Positions 1-8,619 of a stretch of DNA of 64,000 bases are shown one piece after another (the stretch's first letter is position 1; the number at the start of each line of letters is the position of its first letter). Source of the stretch: Pokkaliibacter sp046614695. Its GTDB lineage: Bacteria; Pseudomonadota; Gammaproteobacteria; Pseudomonadales; Balneatricaceae. Made by a program: the position numbers and the translations under genes. Under the pieces are notes generated by a model, which had not been told where the DNA came from, did not search any database, and saw only the letters and a program-made list of their open reading frames with translations. Where the stretch lies: contig NZ_JBKKHQ010000016.1 in assembly GCF_046614695.1 (NCBI RefSeq), forward strand, positions 180,866 through 244,865. The letters run 5' to 3'.

Positions 1-142
1 GACGTTAAATGCCAACGTGATAGTTATCATTAAAAATGAAATTTTATTGATGCCAATATAGTCCTGGATTGCTATCGGATCAGGATGTCTGACATAAGCA
101 TAAAACGCCTTGAGCCAATTGAAACCTGCAGCAATAGGTTGA

Positions 143-1033
143 TTACTCTCTCAGCACTTCAATAAACGCCTTTAATGCCCTGGGCACCTGCCGGTGTCCG
201 GGGTAATACAGATAAATGCCCTCAATGATCGGGCTCCAGTCATTCAGCACTGTGACGAGCTTGCCTTCGGCAATATCCTCTTCCACTTCCTGCTCCAGTA
301 CATAGGCGATACCGCTTCCGGCGCGCGCCGCTTCAATCATCAGCGTCATATCGTTCAGGGTTAAACTGCCCGGCACGTCGATGCGCTGCTCAATGCCCTG
401 TTTTTCAAACTCCCAGTGATAGAGCTTGCCGCTCGGTAATCGGTTGCGAATGCAGTGGTGCTGATGCAGTTCCTCAGGCGTGGTGGGCATCCCCATTGAC
501 GCAAGATAGGCGGGGGAGGCCACGGTAATAAAGCGGACTTTGGGGAAAATCGGCACTGCCACCATGTCCTGGGGAATAAATTCCAGCAAGCGAATGCCGG
601 CATCGAAGCCTTCCTCGACGATATCGACCAGCTGCCCGTTGGCGACCAGATCCAGCTCTATCGCAGGGTAGCGCTGCTGCATCATCGGTACGATATGACG
701 GATCAGCCATTGCAGGCTGGACTGCGGACCATTGATGCGCAGCAATCCCTGCGGTGCATCGCGGTAGCTGTTGAGGTTATCGAGGGTGTCATGAAGATGG
801 TGCAGCAGTGGCCGCAGCTCTGCCGAGAGAGAAGTGCCTGCCTGCGTAAGCGATACGCTTCTGGTGGTGCGATGAAACAGGCGCACGCCCAGTTGCTGCT
901 CCAGCGCGCGCATGGCATGGCTGACGGCCGATGGGGTTTGCTCCAGCTCCTCGGCGGCACGGCGAAAATTCAGATGATTCGCCACACAAAGAAAAGTCTG
1001 CAGATCAGTCAGTCGGGGAGTGCTATTGGCCAT
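143..1033 (-). CDS. LysR-family transcriptional regulator
   Basis: A 296-residue protein of the normal LysR length. The N-terminal winged helix-turn-helix is clear (about residues 8-66: LQTFLCVANHLNF, then PSAVSHAMRALEQQLGVRLF), followed by a periplasmic-binding-fold effector domain (about 90-290). It is divergent from the SDR oxidoreductase at 1169, the usual arrangement for a LysR regulator and its target, so it probably controls that gene and itself from the shared intergenic region. The inducer cannot be predicted. The start ATG at 1031-1033 has only a weak GAGA ribosome site. Family assignment is seen in the sequence; the target is inferred. Confidence 0.93.
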   Translation of the reverse strand: MANSTPRLTDLQTFLCVANHLNFRRAAEELEQTPSAVSHAMRALEQQLGVRLFHRTTRSVSLTQAGTSLSAELRPLLHHLHDTLDNLNSYRDAPQGLLRINGPQSSLQWLIRHIVPMMQQRYPAIELDLVANGQLVDIVEEGFDAGIRLLEFIPQDMVAVPIFPKVRFITVASPAYLASMGMPTTPEELHQHHCIRNRLPSGKLYHWEFEKQGIEQRIDVPGSLTLNDMTLMIEAARAGSGIAYVLEQEVEEDIAEGKLVTVLNDWSPIIEGIYLYYPGHRQVPRALKAFIEVLRE

Positions 1034-1168
1034 CGGGTCTCGCTATTGGTGATGAGTTTTCATCAGCCCATGCAAATTGTTGAGGATAGTTTGGTTATTG
1101 GTAGATCGCTAGGGTAAAGGCTCACTCATCACGCCGCTGGCCCAAGGCTGGCACACAGGAGTTTGATT
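1034..1168. promoter_or_regulatory. Divergent LysR/SDR promoter region
   Basis: This 135-base region lies between two divergently transcribed genes and must hold both promoters and the likely LysR operator. No single T-N11-A box stands out enough to name. An AGGAG ribosome site at 1157-1161 serves the SDR gene. Confidence 0.5.
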
Positions 1169-2002
1169 ATGTCCCGTACCTGGATGATCACCGGCACTTC
1201 AACCGGCTTTGGCCGTTTAATGACCGAGCAGCTGCTCGCCAAGGGCGACCGTGTGGTGGCGACCCTTCGCCAGCCGGAAAAGCTGCAGGCGCTGCAGCAG
1301 CGTTATCCTGATCAACTACTGGCGCTGACGCTGGATCTGACAGATTTTGCTGCGCTGGATTCGGCCGTCGAAGCCGCCTTTCGCTGGGCAGGAGAGATTG
1401 ATGTGGTGGTCAGTAACGCAGGCTACGGCGCCTTTGGCGCGGTCGAGGAGCTGACAACGACGCAGATTCACCAGCAGCTGGCGACCAATCTTGAAGGCAC
1501 GATTCTCTTTATCCGCGCGGTGCTGCCGTATCTTCGCCAGCAAGGCCGTGGCCGCCTGCTGCAAGTCTCTTCCGAAGGCGGGCAGCGTGCGTTTCCCTCC
1601 TTCAGCCTGTATCACGCCTCCAAGTGGGGAATCGAAGGTTTTATCGAAGCCCTTGCGCAGGATGTCGCGGTGTTTGGCATCGAATGCTGCCTGATTGAAC
1701 CGGGAGCCTCCATGACCAACTTTGGCGCAGGTCGGGATGTGGCCGAAGCCATGCCGGAATACGCAGGCTCTGCGGCCCATGAGATTCGTCGCATGTTTGA
1801 TGAGGCAACCTTTGAAGCCTTCGGCACCTTTGTCGACCCGGTTAAAGTCGCCAGTACCATGGTGCATCTCGGGGAGCGGGCAGAGGCGCTGCCCTTGCGC
1901 TTACCCTTGGGCAGCCATGCTTATGAAGGCGTAACGCAGGTTCTGAAAGAGCGACTGGCGGCCATTGAAGCGCTGAAATACATGAGTTACGCCGCAGACT
2001 AA
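1169..2002 (+). CDS. SDR-family oxidoreductase
   Basis: A classical short-chain dehydrogenase/reductase of about 277 residues. The cofactor motif is TGTSTGFG near the N-terminus (canonical TGxxxGxG), followed by the NAG motif (VVSNAGYGAFG) and the YxxxK catalytic pair in SLYHASKWGIEG, preceded by the catalytic Ser in LLQVSSEGG. It therefore probably reduces or oxidises a small carbonyl/alcohol with NAD(P)H; the substrate is unknown. The start is set at ATG 1169 because an AGGAG site sits 7 bases upstream; the in-frame TTG at 1163 is too close to that site. A strong terminator follows at 2112. Probably regulated by the divergent LysR gene. Confidence 0.92.
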   Translation: MSRTWMITGTSTGFGRLMTEQLLAKGDRVVATLRQPEKLQALQQRYPDQLLALTLDLTDFAALDSAVEAAFRWAGEIDVVVSNAGYGAFGAVEELTTTQIHQQLATNLEGTILFIRAVLPYLRQQGRGRLLQVSSEGGQRAFPSFSLYHASKWGIEGFIEALAQDVAVFGIECCLIEPGASMTNFGAGRDVAEAMPEYAGSAAHEIRRMFDEATFEAFGTFVDPVKVASTMVHLGERAEALPLRLPLGSHAYEGVTQVLKERLAAIEALKYMSYAAD

Positions 2003-2111
2003 ACGGCGGTTGTCATTAAACCGTAGTGATTTACGGGCATCGTGACTGCGGTTGGACCTGTGGCTAGCGGCGCGAACACGTGCCCAGGGTCGTTCAACTA
2101 TTCGTTCTCAT

Positions 2112-2147
2112 CCCAGCTTTGGCCGAACCTGAAGCTGGGTTTTTTTT
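2112..2147 (+). terminator. Rho-independent terminator after the SDR gene
   Basis: The 8-bp stem CCCAGCTT (2112-2119) / AAGCTGGG (2132-2139) with a 12-base loop is followed by a run of eight T. It ends transcription of the SDR gene and faces the convergent nicotinamidase gene. Confidence 0.88.
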
Positions 2148-2165
2148 ATGCTGTCTGGGGCGGTC

Positions 2166-2798
2166 TCAGGTGGCATCCTGCAGAAGGTCATCCAGCGTCA
2201 TGCGCCGAACACCGGCGGCCTCCATCGAAAGCCAGGCCGCTGCAAGCGAGCCTTCAAGATCAATCCCCCAGCAGGCATCTGCCATCACGATGGTGTCGAA
2301 GCCCGCCGCACAGGCATCCAGTGCGCTCCACAGCACGCAGAAGTCCGTCGCCAGTCCGGCAAGATAAAGCGTGGTGATACCGCGAGCGCGCAGATAGGCG
2401 GCAAGACCCGTGTTGGTGCTGCGATCGGCTTCCTGAAACGCGGAGTAGCTGTCGATCCCGGGATGATAGCCCTTGCGCAGAATCAGCTGGGCATGGGGAA
2501 TGTTGAGATCGGGGTGAAACTCGGCATCACGGCTACCCTGAATCGCATGGTCCGGCCATAGCACCTGTTCTCCATAGGGGAGGGTTGTCGTCTCGAAGGG
2601 CGCTTTGCCGGGATGTGAACTGGCAAAGGAGGTATGCGCGGCCGGGTGCCAGTCCTGAGTCAGGATAACATTGGCGAACTGACCGGCCAGTACATTGATG
2701 ATCGGCACCACTTCATCTCCCTGAGGGACGGCCTGCGTCCCGCCCGGGATAAAGCAGTTCTGTACATCAATAACGAGCAAGGCGCTGGTGGCATTCAT
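2166..2798 (-). CDS. pncA: Nicotinamidase / pyrazinamidase PncA
   Basis: A 210-residue isochorismatase-fold hydrolase that deamidates nicotinamide to nicotinate in the NAD salvage pathway (cytosolic). The PncA catalytic triad is visible: D11 (VIDVQNCF), K109 (LILRKGYHP) and nucleophile C154 (LATDFCV). The metal site is also present: D49, H51 and H55 in QDWHPAAHTSF. The SYSAF segment and the GLATD motif are typical of PncA rather than of other isochorismatase homologues. It lies 31 bases downstream of the BMP-family gene on the same strand; a shared transcript is possible but there is no obvious functional link. Confidence 0.93.
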   Translation of the reverse strand: MNATSALLVIDVQNCFIPGGTQAVPQGDEVVPIINVLAGQFANVILTQDWHPAAHTSFASSHPGKAPFETTTLPYGEQVLWPDHAIQGSRDAEFHPDLNIPHAQLILRKGYHPGIDSYSAFQEADRSTNTGLAAYLRARGITTLYLAGLATDFCVLWSALDACAAGFDTIVMADACWGIDLEGSLAAAWLSMEAAGVRRMTLDDLLQDAT

Positions 2799-2829
2799 GC
2801 GTGGCTCCGCTGGGCGATTAACCTGATCA

Positions 2830-3846
2830 CTAGGGCAGTGGCGGGCAGTGGCTGTCGGTCATGTAGTCATGCACCTGAATTGAGCCATCAATAATGCCCT
2901 TCTCGATACGCTTCAGTTGGTCACGCATGTGGTCCGTGACAAGGTGCTTGTTGTACTTGTCATCGGCCCAGGAAACGCCGTTTTTGGCCAGCCCCAGCTC
3001 TCTTACACCGGCGTGCCACTGGCCCTTCATCGCTTCCTCAAAGGTGCTGTAGGTCGCCACATCCACACTTTTTACCATGGAGGTCAGCATGGTGCCGGGG
3101 TGCAGGTAGTTCTGGTTGGAGTCGACACCGATGGCATATTTGCCAGCGTCCGCAGCCGCCTGATACACCCCAAGCCCGGTACCACCGGCGGCGGCAAAGA
3201 CAACATCGGCGCCTCGGTCAAACTGGCTGCGGGCAAGCTCGGCCCCCTTGCCGGGGTTATTCCAGGCGGCAGGTGTCGAGCCTGTCATGTTCTCAAAGAG
3301 GGTAATGTCAGGGTTAATAAAGCGTGCGCCCTGGGCGTAGCCACAGCCAAACCGGCGAATCAGGCTGATATCCATGCCGCCGATAAAGCCGATCTTTTGT
3401 GATTTGCTGGCCATGGCAGCAAGTGCGCCGACCAGAAAAGAGCCCTGTTGTTCCTTAAAGACAATGGATTCCACGTTAGGCAGATCGACGACGGCATCGA
3501 CGATGGCGAAATGTTGTCTGGGAAACTCCCGGGCAATTTTCTCCAGCGCATTGGCTTCATCAAAACCCACCGCAATGATCGGGTTGGCGCCGCGGCTGGC
3601 CATGCGCCGAAGTCCCTGTTCAATCTGCGCTTCATTGGCAGGTTCGAACTCCTGCACTTTCACGCCGGTGTCTGCCGTGAAGCGAGACATGCCGTTATAG
3701 ACGGATTCATTGAAGGATTTGTCGAACTTGCCACCCAGGCCAAAAAGGACAGCAGGGGCGAAGGAGGAGTCCGCTGCAGGAGCGGAGGCTGACAGCAGGC
3801 TGGCCGTCAAACCCAGAATAGCGGGTAGCGATGACAGTGCTTTCAT
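2830..3846 (-). CDS. BMP-family ABC transporter substrate-binding protein
   Basis: A 338-residue periplasmic binding protein of the basic membrane protein (PnrA/Med-like) family, which in characterised members binds purine nucleosides. Residues 1-25 form a signal peptide (MKALSSLPAILGL, ending APAAD) without a lipobox. Family features follow: LFGLGGKFDKSFNESVYNGM, GSFLVGALAAMASKSQKIGFIGGMD, and GADVVFAAAGGTGLGVYQAA with IGVDSNQNYLHPGTMLTSMVK. The start ATG 3844-3846 is chosen because an AAGG site lies 7 bases upstream and the signal peptide begins there; the reading frame stays open further upstream without an exported-protein N-terminus. No permease or ATPase genes adjoin it, so the protein is an orphan component here. 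Confidence 0.9.
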   Translation of the reverse strand: MKALSSLPAILGLTASLLSASAPAADSSFAPAVLFGLGGKFDKSFNESVYNGMSRFTADTGVKVQEFEPANEAQIEQGLRRMASRGANPIIAVGFDEANALEKIAREFPRQHFAIVDAVVDLPNVESIVFKEQQGSFLVGALAAMASKSQKIGFIGGMDISLIRRFGCGYAQGARFINPDITLFENMTGSTPAAWNNPGKGAELARSQFDRGADVVFAAAGGTGLGVYQAAADAGKYAIGVDSNQNYLHPGTMLTSMVKSVDVATYSTFEEAMKGQWHAGVRELGLAKNGVSWADDKYNKHLVTDHMRDQLKRIEKGIIDGSIQVHDYMTDSHCPPLP

Positions 3847-4065
3847 AGAGATACCTTGCGTTATTGCCGGGACGAGCCAAGGGCCGTTATCTGCAAAGGG
3901 TAGAACAGGCGATGAACTCATGCCCAACGTCTTGGTTTTTATCTCAGGCTCGGTTTTTGTGTCTGGAAATCTACAAAAGCTGCACAAAAAATGCTCAATG
4001 CTAAAAACGGAAAAGTATTGCGCAAGGAAGTACAGTTTTGGCTTCTGTGATGCCGGTGAGCGGCT

Positions 4066-4099
4066 GGCAAAAGAAAAGGGCTGAAAAATGTCAGCCCTT
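4066..4099 (-). terminator. Rho-independent terminator after the 128-residue unknown gene
   Basis: A perfect 9-bp stem (AAGGGCTGA 4076-4084, TCAGCCCTT 4091-4099) with a 6-base loop. Read on the minus strand it is followed by TTTTCTTTT, so it terminates the leftward gene 4138-4524. Confidence 0.85.
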
Positions 4100-4137
4100 A
4101 GCGCTTGCTCAGTGAGCATCTGCCTGCAGGAGATCTG

Positions 4138-4524
4138 TCAGTGCAGCGACGGTTCTGCAGGAGAATACTGCTGCCACAGGGCATCCAGCTCCTGCCGGGA
4201 TAAATAGGCGCGTACCGGTGCCAGTCGATAGAGAGTCACCACCAGCCGCGGCACCTCCACTCCGGCTTCATAACCCAGCGGCATGTCCTCATCACGGATG
4301 CAGTCCAGATGGCGCTCCATCAGTTCGGAGTAGAGGGATTCCAGCTTGATATGAACCTTGTCGGTTCGTTGTGGCAGGTCGATATAGGTATCCAGTTCAT
4401 GACTGCAGAGCAGAAGCTGCTGCTGTGACCAGTCTTCACTGTGGCATTGAACGTCGAGAATCAAAGGTTCCAGTAAAGGAATGGCCTTGGGTTCTGCGTG
4501 AAAGGTCAGGAGAGTTTCCATCAT
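4138..4524 (-). CDS. Hypothetical protein, 128 residues
   Basis: A small soluble protein that I do not recognise. It is acidic and leucine-rich, without a signal peptide or membrane segment. Features include an N-terminal strand-rich part (LLTFHAEPKAIPLLEPLILDVQ), a central helix (VHIKLESLYSELMERHLDCI) and a C-terminal PRLVVTLYRLAP segment followed by a helix. Two adjacent ATG codons (4522-4524 and 4519-4521) could start it. It has its own terminator just downstream and lies 162 bases from the histidine kinase gene on the same strand, so it may be the last gene of that transcript or an independent unit. No function is proposed. Confidence 0.7.
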   Translation of the reverse strand: MMETLLTFHAEPKAIPLLEPLILDVQCHSEDWSQQQLLLCSHELDTYIDLPQRTDKVHIKLESLYSELMERHLDCIRDEDMPLGYEAGVEVPRLVVTLYRLAPVRAYLSRQELDALWQQYSPAEPSLH

Positions 4525-4686
4525 GTGCCCACCACTGCGCTAATCGCACGAACAAGCTTTGAACATACTGCGAGTTCAAATTAGGTGCAAGTATTGTGCA
4601 GAAAATCACCAGGGTAAAACGGAGGTTGGTCTGCAATCTCTCCTTGAATCGGGCGATTGTTTCTCAGCAGGGCGTGATTCAGCGGC

Positions 4687-5340
4687 TTAGTCCGGTATCC
4701 ATAGCTCGACACAGGCGCCGCCGGCTTCGCGGTTGAAGACCTTAAGTGCACCGGTGAGTTCACTTTTTTCCAGCTGCGCCAGACTGGCGGCGGCAAAGCG
4801 TAAGCCAAGTCCGGTGCTGTTGGGGGCGGCCTGGGTTGCTTCATTGAAACCTGCGCCATTGTCGCAGACGCGAATCACCAGAAAGCCGGGTGTCTGGTAG
4901 GTATCAATGCCGATCCAGTTGCGTGTGAAGTCCAGCGCGTTGAAGAGCACGGTGCTGAGTGCTTGTTCCAGCAGATGGCGATCAAACCAGGCGACCTGAG
5001 CTTCATCAATGCTGTACTCCAGCGCTATCCCACGGGTGCTGGCGAGCTGATCAAAGTGATCAAGCGTATCTTCAACAAACTCTGCAACGCTGTGGCTGTC
5101 GAGCTGCAGGCTGTATTTGCCAGCCTTGATGCTGTAGAGCTGCAGCATGCGCATCAGATCATGGTTGAGCTTGCGGACGTCTTTATCCATGGACGCGATA
5201 ACGTCTTTGAGCACCGGGTCATCCCGGTCGGCCAGCTGCACTTGCAGCTTCTCGATGGCCTGTAACAAATGCACCAGCCGGTTTTTACTTTCATGCACCG
5301 TGCTGGCCATTAACATGCCGACATCCAGTGGACTATGCAT
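4687..5340 (-). CDS. Soluble sensor histidine kinase
   Basis: A cytoplasmic two-component kinase of about 217 residues. The phospho-acceptor His lies in the H-box STVHESKNRLVHLL (residue 16 from this start), followed by a dimerisation helix and an HATPase domain with N-box (QALSTVLFNALDFT), G1 (CDNGAGF) and G2 (GLGLRFA). There is no membrane segment and no separate sensor domain. The start at ATG 5338-5340 overlaps the regulator's stop codon by 8 bases and has an AAAGG site upstream; ATG 5418 with a GAGG site is an alternative that adds a Ser/Thr/Pro-rich tail. The overlap implies coupled translation with the REC-TPR gene, its probable partner. Confidence 0.87.
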   Translation of the reverse strand: MHSPLDVGMLMASTVHESKNRLVHLLQAIEKLQVQLADRDDPVLKDVIASMDKDVRKLNHDLMRMLQLYSIKAGKYSLQLDSHSVAEFVEDTLDHFDQLASTRGIALEYSIDEAQVAWFDRHLLEQALSTVLFNALDFTRNWIGIDTYQTPGFLVIRVCDNGAGFNEATQAAPNSTGLGLRFAAASLAQLEKSELTGALKVFNREAGGACVELWIPD

Positions 5341-6469
5341 GGGCTTGACCTTTAGCGGGTTTGGCGTGTCGCTCAGGGAAGAGGGCGTAGTAACGCTGAC
5401 TGAGACGGGTTCGGTCATCCGTGCGTACCTCATCAAAATCGTTGGAGAGCGTCGAAAGTGCTTCATCAACCTGATTCAGTGTTGTGCGGTCAGGGCGTGC
5501 GCCGGACTCCGCCTGCTGAACCACCGCATCAATAAAGGTCAGGTAATTGTCTGCCGTGCGGTACACCGAATGGTTCGCCAGAATAATGGCACGTTTACTG
5601 GCCTGCTCGGCGATGGGCCAGTGCTGATTCATGGTGGCAATACGCGCCAGTGCCATTTGCCGAAGTACGGCTTTGGGTGATTTCTCAATGGCTTTAATAA
5701 GGATGGTTTCCGCTTCCGCCAGATTGCCACGTTGCTCCATCACATTCGCCATCAGGTCATCTGCCCGGACAAAGTACTGGTTATCCAGCATCAGCTTGTC
5801 GAGGTATTCACTGGCTTTATCGTAGTCCTGCATAAAAAAACAGGCGCGCGCCAGGCCATAAAGCGCCCAGGGCATTTGCCGTTCTTTGAGCTGAAGCGCA
5901 TAGAAGCGCCGGGCATCATCGTACTGCTGAAGCTCGATCAGCAGCTCGCCACGAATGCGCAGCAGTTTGCCGGAGAGGGCAGGCAGGGTTTCCAGCATCG
6001 CTTCACAGCAGTCGAGTGCTGCGTGGTGATCTTTCTCATCCAGCAGCAGGTTCAGCGGCTTGAGCTGTTCCTTCTGGGTCATCATGCGCAGCAGACGTTT
6101 TTTAAGTTCGGCGCGGGTGAAGGGCTTGGTGATGTAGCCGTCGGGCTGATATTCGAGCGCACCCATGACCATTTCCGGGGAGGTTTCCGCAGTGATCATG
6201 ATAAATGCAGCGGTATGGGGGATGAGCTCGTTGAGGCGGGCTTCTTCCAGAATCTGTTGACCATCCTTGCCGCGACCCAGGTTGTAGTCAGACAAAATCA
6301 GGTCATAACGACGGGTACGCAAATACTCCATCGCAGCATTGGCGGACATGGCCACATCGACATTAACTGCGCCGGCATCCTTCAGAGTTTCGCGCACCAT
6401 GGATCTGGCTTCGACCAGATCGTCGATGACCAGAAAGCGCTTCCTGGAAAAGTCAGGTTGACTCGCCAC
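5333..6469 (-). CDS. REC-TPR response regulator
   Basis: A 378-residue regulator with an N-terminal receiver domain: acidic pair D16/D17, phospho-acceptor D61 (LILSDYNLG), T93 and K115 (ITKPF). The rest is helical and shaped like tetratricopeptide repeats (about residues 140-350, for example LKERQMPWALYGLARACFFMQDYDKASEYL). It lacks a DNA-binding or enzymatic output, so the output is probably protein-protein interaction. The start is GTG 6467-6469 with a GAGGA site 7 bases away. It is first in an operon with the overlapping soluble kinase. Domain assignments are seen in the sequence; the partnership follows from the gene overlap. Confidence 0.88.
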   Translation of the reverse strand: MASQPDFSRKRFLVIDDLVEARSMVRETLKDAGAVNVDVAMSANAAMEYLRTRRYDLILSDYNLGRGKDGQQILEEARLNELIPHTAAFIMITAETSPEMVMGALEYQPDGYITKPFTRAELKKRLLRMMTQKEQLKPLNLLLDEKDHHAALDCCEAMLETLPALSGKLLRIRGELLIELQQYDDARRFYALQLKERQMPWALYGLARACFFMQDYDKASEYLDKLMLDNQYFVRADDLMANVMEQRGNLAEAETILIKAIEKSPKAVLRQMALARIATMNQHWPIAEQASKRAIILANHSVYRTADNYLTFIDAVVQQAESGARPDRTTLNQVDEALSTLSNDFDEVRTDDRTRLSQRYYALFPERHAKPAKGQAHA

Positions 6470-7242
6470 CGTACATCCTCACGCTGTGTTCTTATCCTGC
6501 TTGGGATCTCTGTCTAACCGAAGTAAAGCAAAATGTTGCAGTTGAGGCCATAGTCAGGGAAATCATCCTTTCCCTTACTTCAGCGCTCATTCTGTGACCA
6601 AACACCATTTCGCTGACACAGAGACGTTATCAAACTGTCATTAGTGGCCGGTAGGCTCTTTGCGGCTGTTATAACGGCTCCTTTCACAAGATTGGCGCCA
6701 AAGGCCAGTCCTGTGGCGCTGAATGCGCTGGCAGAAAACCTCTGTGCTCTCCACACTCAGAGTAATGACCTCAGAAGTGTTTTCTGTGCCGATTACGACA
6801 CAGTGTTGCAATGCCTTCTGCTTTTACTGGTATTTATAGTGCATGTTTCTAAAGGAGCGTGCTTATTTAACGGGGATTGTTGCCGATAAAGAATAAACTG
6901 CCGCTTTTTATGGGCCATGGCTGACCAGTGGTGTCACCTAAGTACTCAATAAAAGTGCAAGGTTGGCGATGGAAGCCTGCGCAGTTTCAGATTTTTTGTC
7001 GGTCGCAGAGGACTTTGACAGTTCTGACTGATCATATCTTGACCTGTATCAGTCGGGGTGCGAGTCTGTAACGAATTTGCAACGCTGGGTGGCACGGAGT
7101 TTCATTCAGCGCAAACTGACCCCAGAACTAGAGTTATAAGGCAGGAAATGCCTGATTGACTCACCAGTTACCGGGTGATGATCAAGATTTTGCTGCTTGT
7201 CATGACAGTGTTGAGACTCATGGCAGGTCGCGGGGGGAAACG
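6470..7242. other. Long intergenic region upstream of two divergent units
   Basis: About 770 bases with no convincing gene. It holds the promoters for the leftward response-regulator operon and the rightward cyclic-nucleotide cluster. Short open frames here have no codon pattern or ribosome site to support them. The one structured element is the imperfect 20-base palindrome at 6784-6803. The part from 7156 could belong to the next gene if its upstream TTG start is used. Confidence 0.5.
6784..6803. repeat. Imperfect palindrome, possible operator
   Basis: CTGTGCCGATTACGACACAG reads almost the same on both strands (CTGTG-n-CG-n4-CG-n-CACAG). The half-sites resemble the TGTG/CACA arms of CRP-type operators, but the spacing is longer than the CRP consensus. 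It lies about 440 bases upstream of the cyclic-nucleotide receptor gene. The regulatory role is a guess. Confidence 0.3.
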
Positions 7243-7704
7243 TTGGACATACATCAGGAAGTGGAGCTGCTTCGGAAAATACCGATGCTGGCCAAGCTTG
7301 ATACGTCAAAGCTTAAGTTGCTTGCCTTCACCAGTCGCCTGATGAAGTACGAAGACAGCGAGCAGCTCTTTGCTATTGATGAACCGGCTGATTCGGTTTA
7401 CCTCATTATTGAAGGTGAGGTCGAAATCATGGCTGCCACTGAAATGGGTGAGGTCATTTCCGTGGTGCGTGGCACTAACTCCCTCATTGGTGAGATTGCC
7501 GTGATTTCCAAGGGCCGTCGTAGCGCAACGGTGCGAGCCAAAGGCGAAGTTGCTGCCCTGTGTATGGAAGGTTCTATCTTCCTGCAGCTGATTACGTCTA
7601 ACCCTGATGTGGCACTGGATGTACTGAAGCAGTTGAGCGACAAGCTGGTTGAGGCGCACCACACCAACGAGAAACTCTATAACCAATTGGAAATGCACGC
7701 CTGA
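7243..7704 (+). CDS. Stand-alone cyclic nucleotide-binding protein
   Basis: A single cNMP-binding domain of about 153 residues with no DNA-binding helix-turn-helix, so it is a receptor rather than a CRP-type transcription factor. The phosphate-binding cassette is intact: GEIAVISKGRRSATVRA, where E84, R93 and S94 match the ribose- and phosphate-contacting Glu, Arg and Ser of CRP. The start is TTG 7243 with a G-rich GGGGGAAA site; an in-frame TTG at 7156 would add 29 poorly ordered residues. It opens a cluster containing a nucleotide cyclase two genes downstream, which suggests it senses the product and acts on a neighbour. The binding capacity is well supported; the partner is inferred. Confidence 0.88.
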   Translation: MDIHQEVELLRKIPMLAKLDTSKLKLLAFTSRLMKYEDSEQLFAIDEPADSVYLIIEGEVEIMAATEMGEVISVVRGTNSLIGEIAVISKGRRSATVRAKGEVAALCMEGSIFLQLITSNPDVALDVLKQLSDKLVEAHHTNEKLYNQLEMHA

Positions 7705-7721
7705 GCGCAGGCTGGTTATTT

Positions 7722-8378
7722 ATGAACAAAGAACGCTTTTTGTCCCTTTGGGAACGCACCCTGGCAACAGGTGAAACAAGTGCAGAAGCAGCCTTTGCTC
7801 TACTGGAGAGGCTGTATGCAGAGACGGGGCGCCATTATCACAATGGCTGTCACATCAAGCATTGCCTGCTATGGCTGGACCGTTATCGCTCTCATGCTGA
7901 GAACGCCGACGCGATTGAGCTTGCCCTCTGGTTTCATGATGCGGTCTACCAGTTTGATGCGCGGGACAATGAGCAGAAAAGCGCCGAGCTTTTCATGCAT
8001 TTTACAGCCGGTGCGGATGAGGCTTTCCGTCAGCATGTGTATGAGCTGATTCTGGCAACAACGCATCGTGAATCGCCCGCCAATATCGACCAGGCACTGA
8101 TTATGGACATTGACCTGTCCAGCTTTGCATTGCCCTGGCATCCCTTCATTAAAGACTCCATGAAGTGCCGTAAGGAAAAGCCTTTCCTGACGGACCCTGA
8201 GTTTTTCGAACGACAGATCTGCTTCTGGCAGAGCCTGTTGGCCCGTCCGGCATTTTTCTTTTCGCCGGTCTTCTTTCAGGAGCACGAACATCAGGCGCGC
8301 CAGAATGTGCGCAAGTTGCTCGAGCTGATGGTTGAGCGCGGCTATTACTGTGAGCTTCCTGCCACGCAGTCGGCGTGA
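7722..8378 (+). CDS. HD-domain metal-dependent hydrolase (COG4339-like)
   Basis: A 218-residue protein of the predicted metal-dependent HD phosphohydrolase group. The metal ligands appear as RHYHNGCHI (H38, H40, H44) and the HD pair in LALWFHDAVYQ (H72, D73). A second acidic/His segment is TTHRES ... ALIMDIDLS. The substrate of this family is not established. The gene begins 17 bases after the cyclic-nucleotide receptor and lies ahead of the cyclase, so a role as phosphodiesterase or phosphatase in the same signalling circuit is conceivable but unproven. No signal peptide; cytosolic. Confidence 0.85.
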   Translation: MNKERFLSLWERTLATGETSAEAAFALLERLYAETGRHYHNGCHIKHCLLWLDRYRSHAENADAIELALWFHDAVYQFDARDNEQKSAELFMHFTAGADEAFRQHVYELILATTHRESPANIDQALIMDIDLSSFALPWHPFIKDSMKCRKEKPFLTDPEFFERQICFWQSLLARPAFFFSPVFFQEHEHQARQNVRKLLELMVERGYYCELPATQSA

Positions 8379-8619
8379 GTTTGCTGGCGTCATTTCTTTC
8401 ATTTCACGCACAGCCTGACGTCTCAGCTATCTGAAGTTTAGGCTGTGGCAATATCGAACAATGATTTCCTCGCACGTTAAGTGCTTGTTTTTATTCCTGC
8501 CTATCGCCATTTCTGCAGCACCTTGCGACTGAGAGACGAAAACTCCAGCAGCACGGATGGGGTGTTCTATCCTTAAGGGTGGTCTCACTCGCCTTTTCTT
8601 CTGCAAGGAGGCTACTTGC

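Noticed and set aside
6644..6889. Rightward 81-codon open frame in the long regulatory region
   Set aside because: No Shine-Dalgarno sequence, poor codon pattern, and it overlaps the palindrome and likely promoters.
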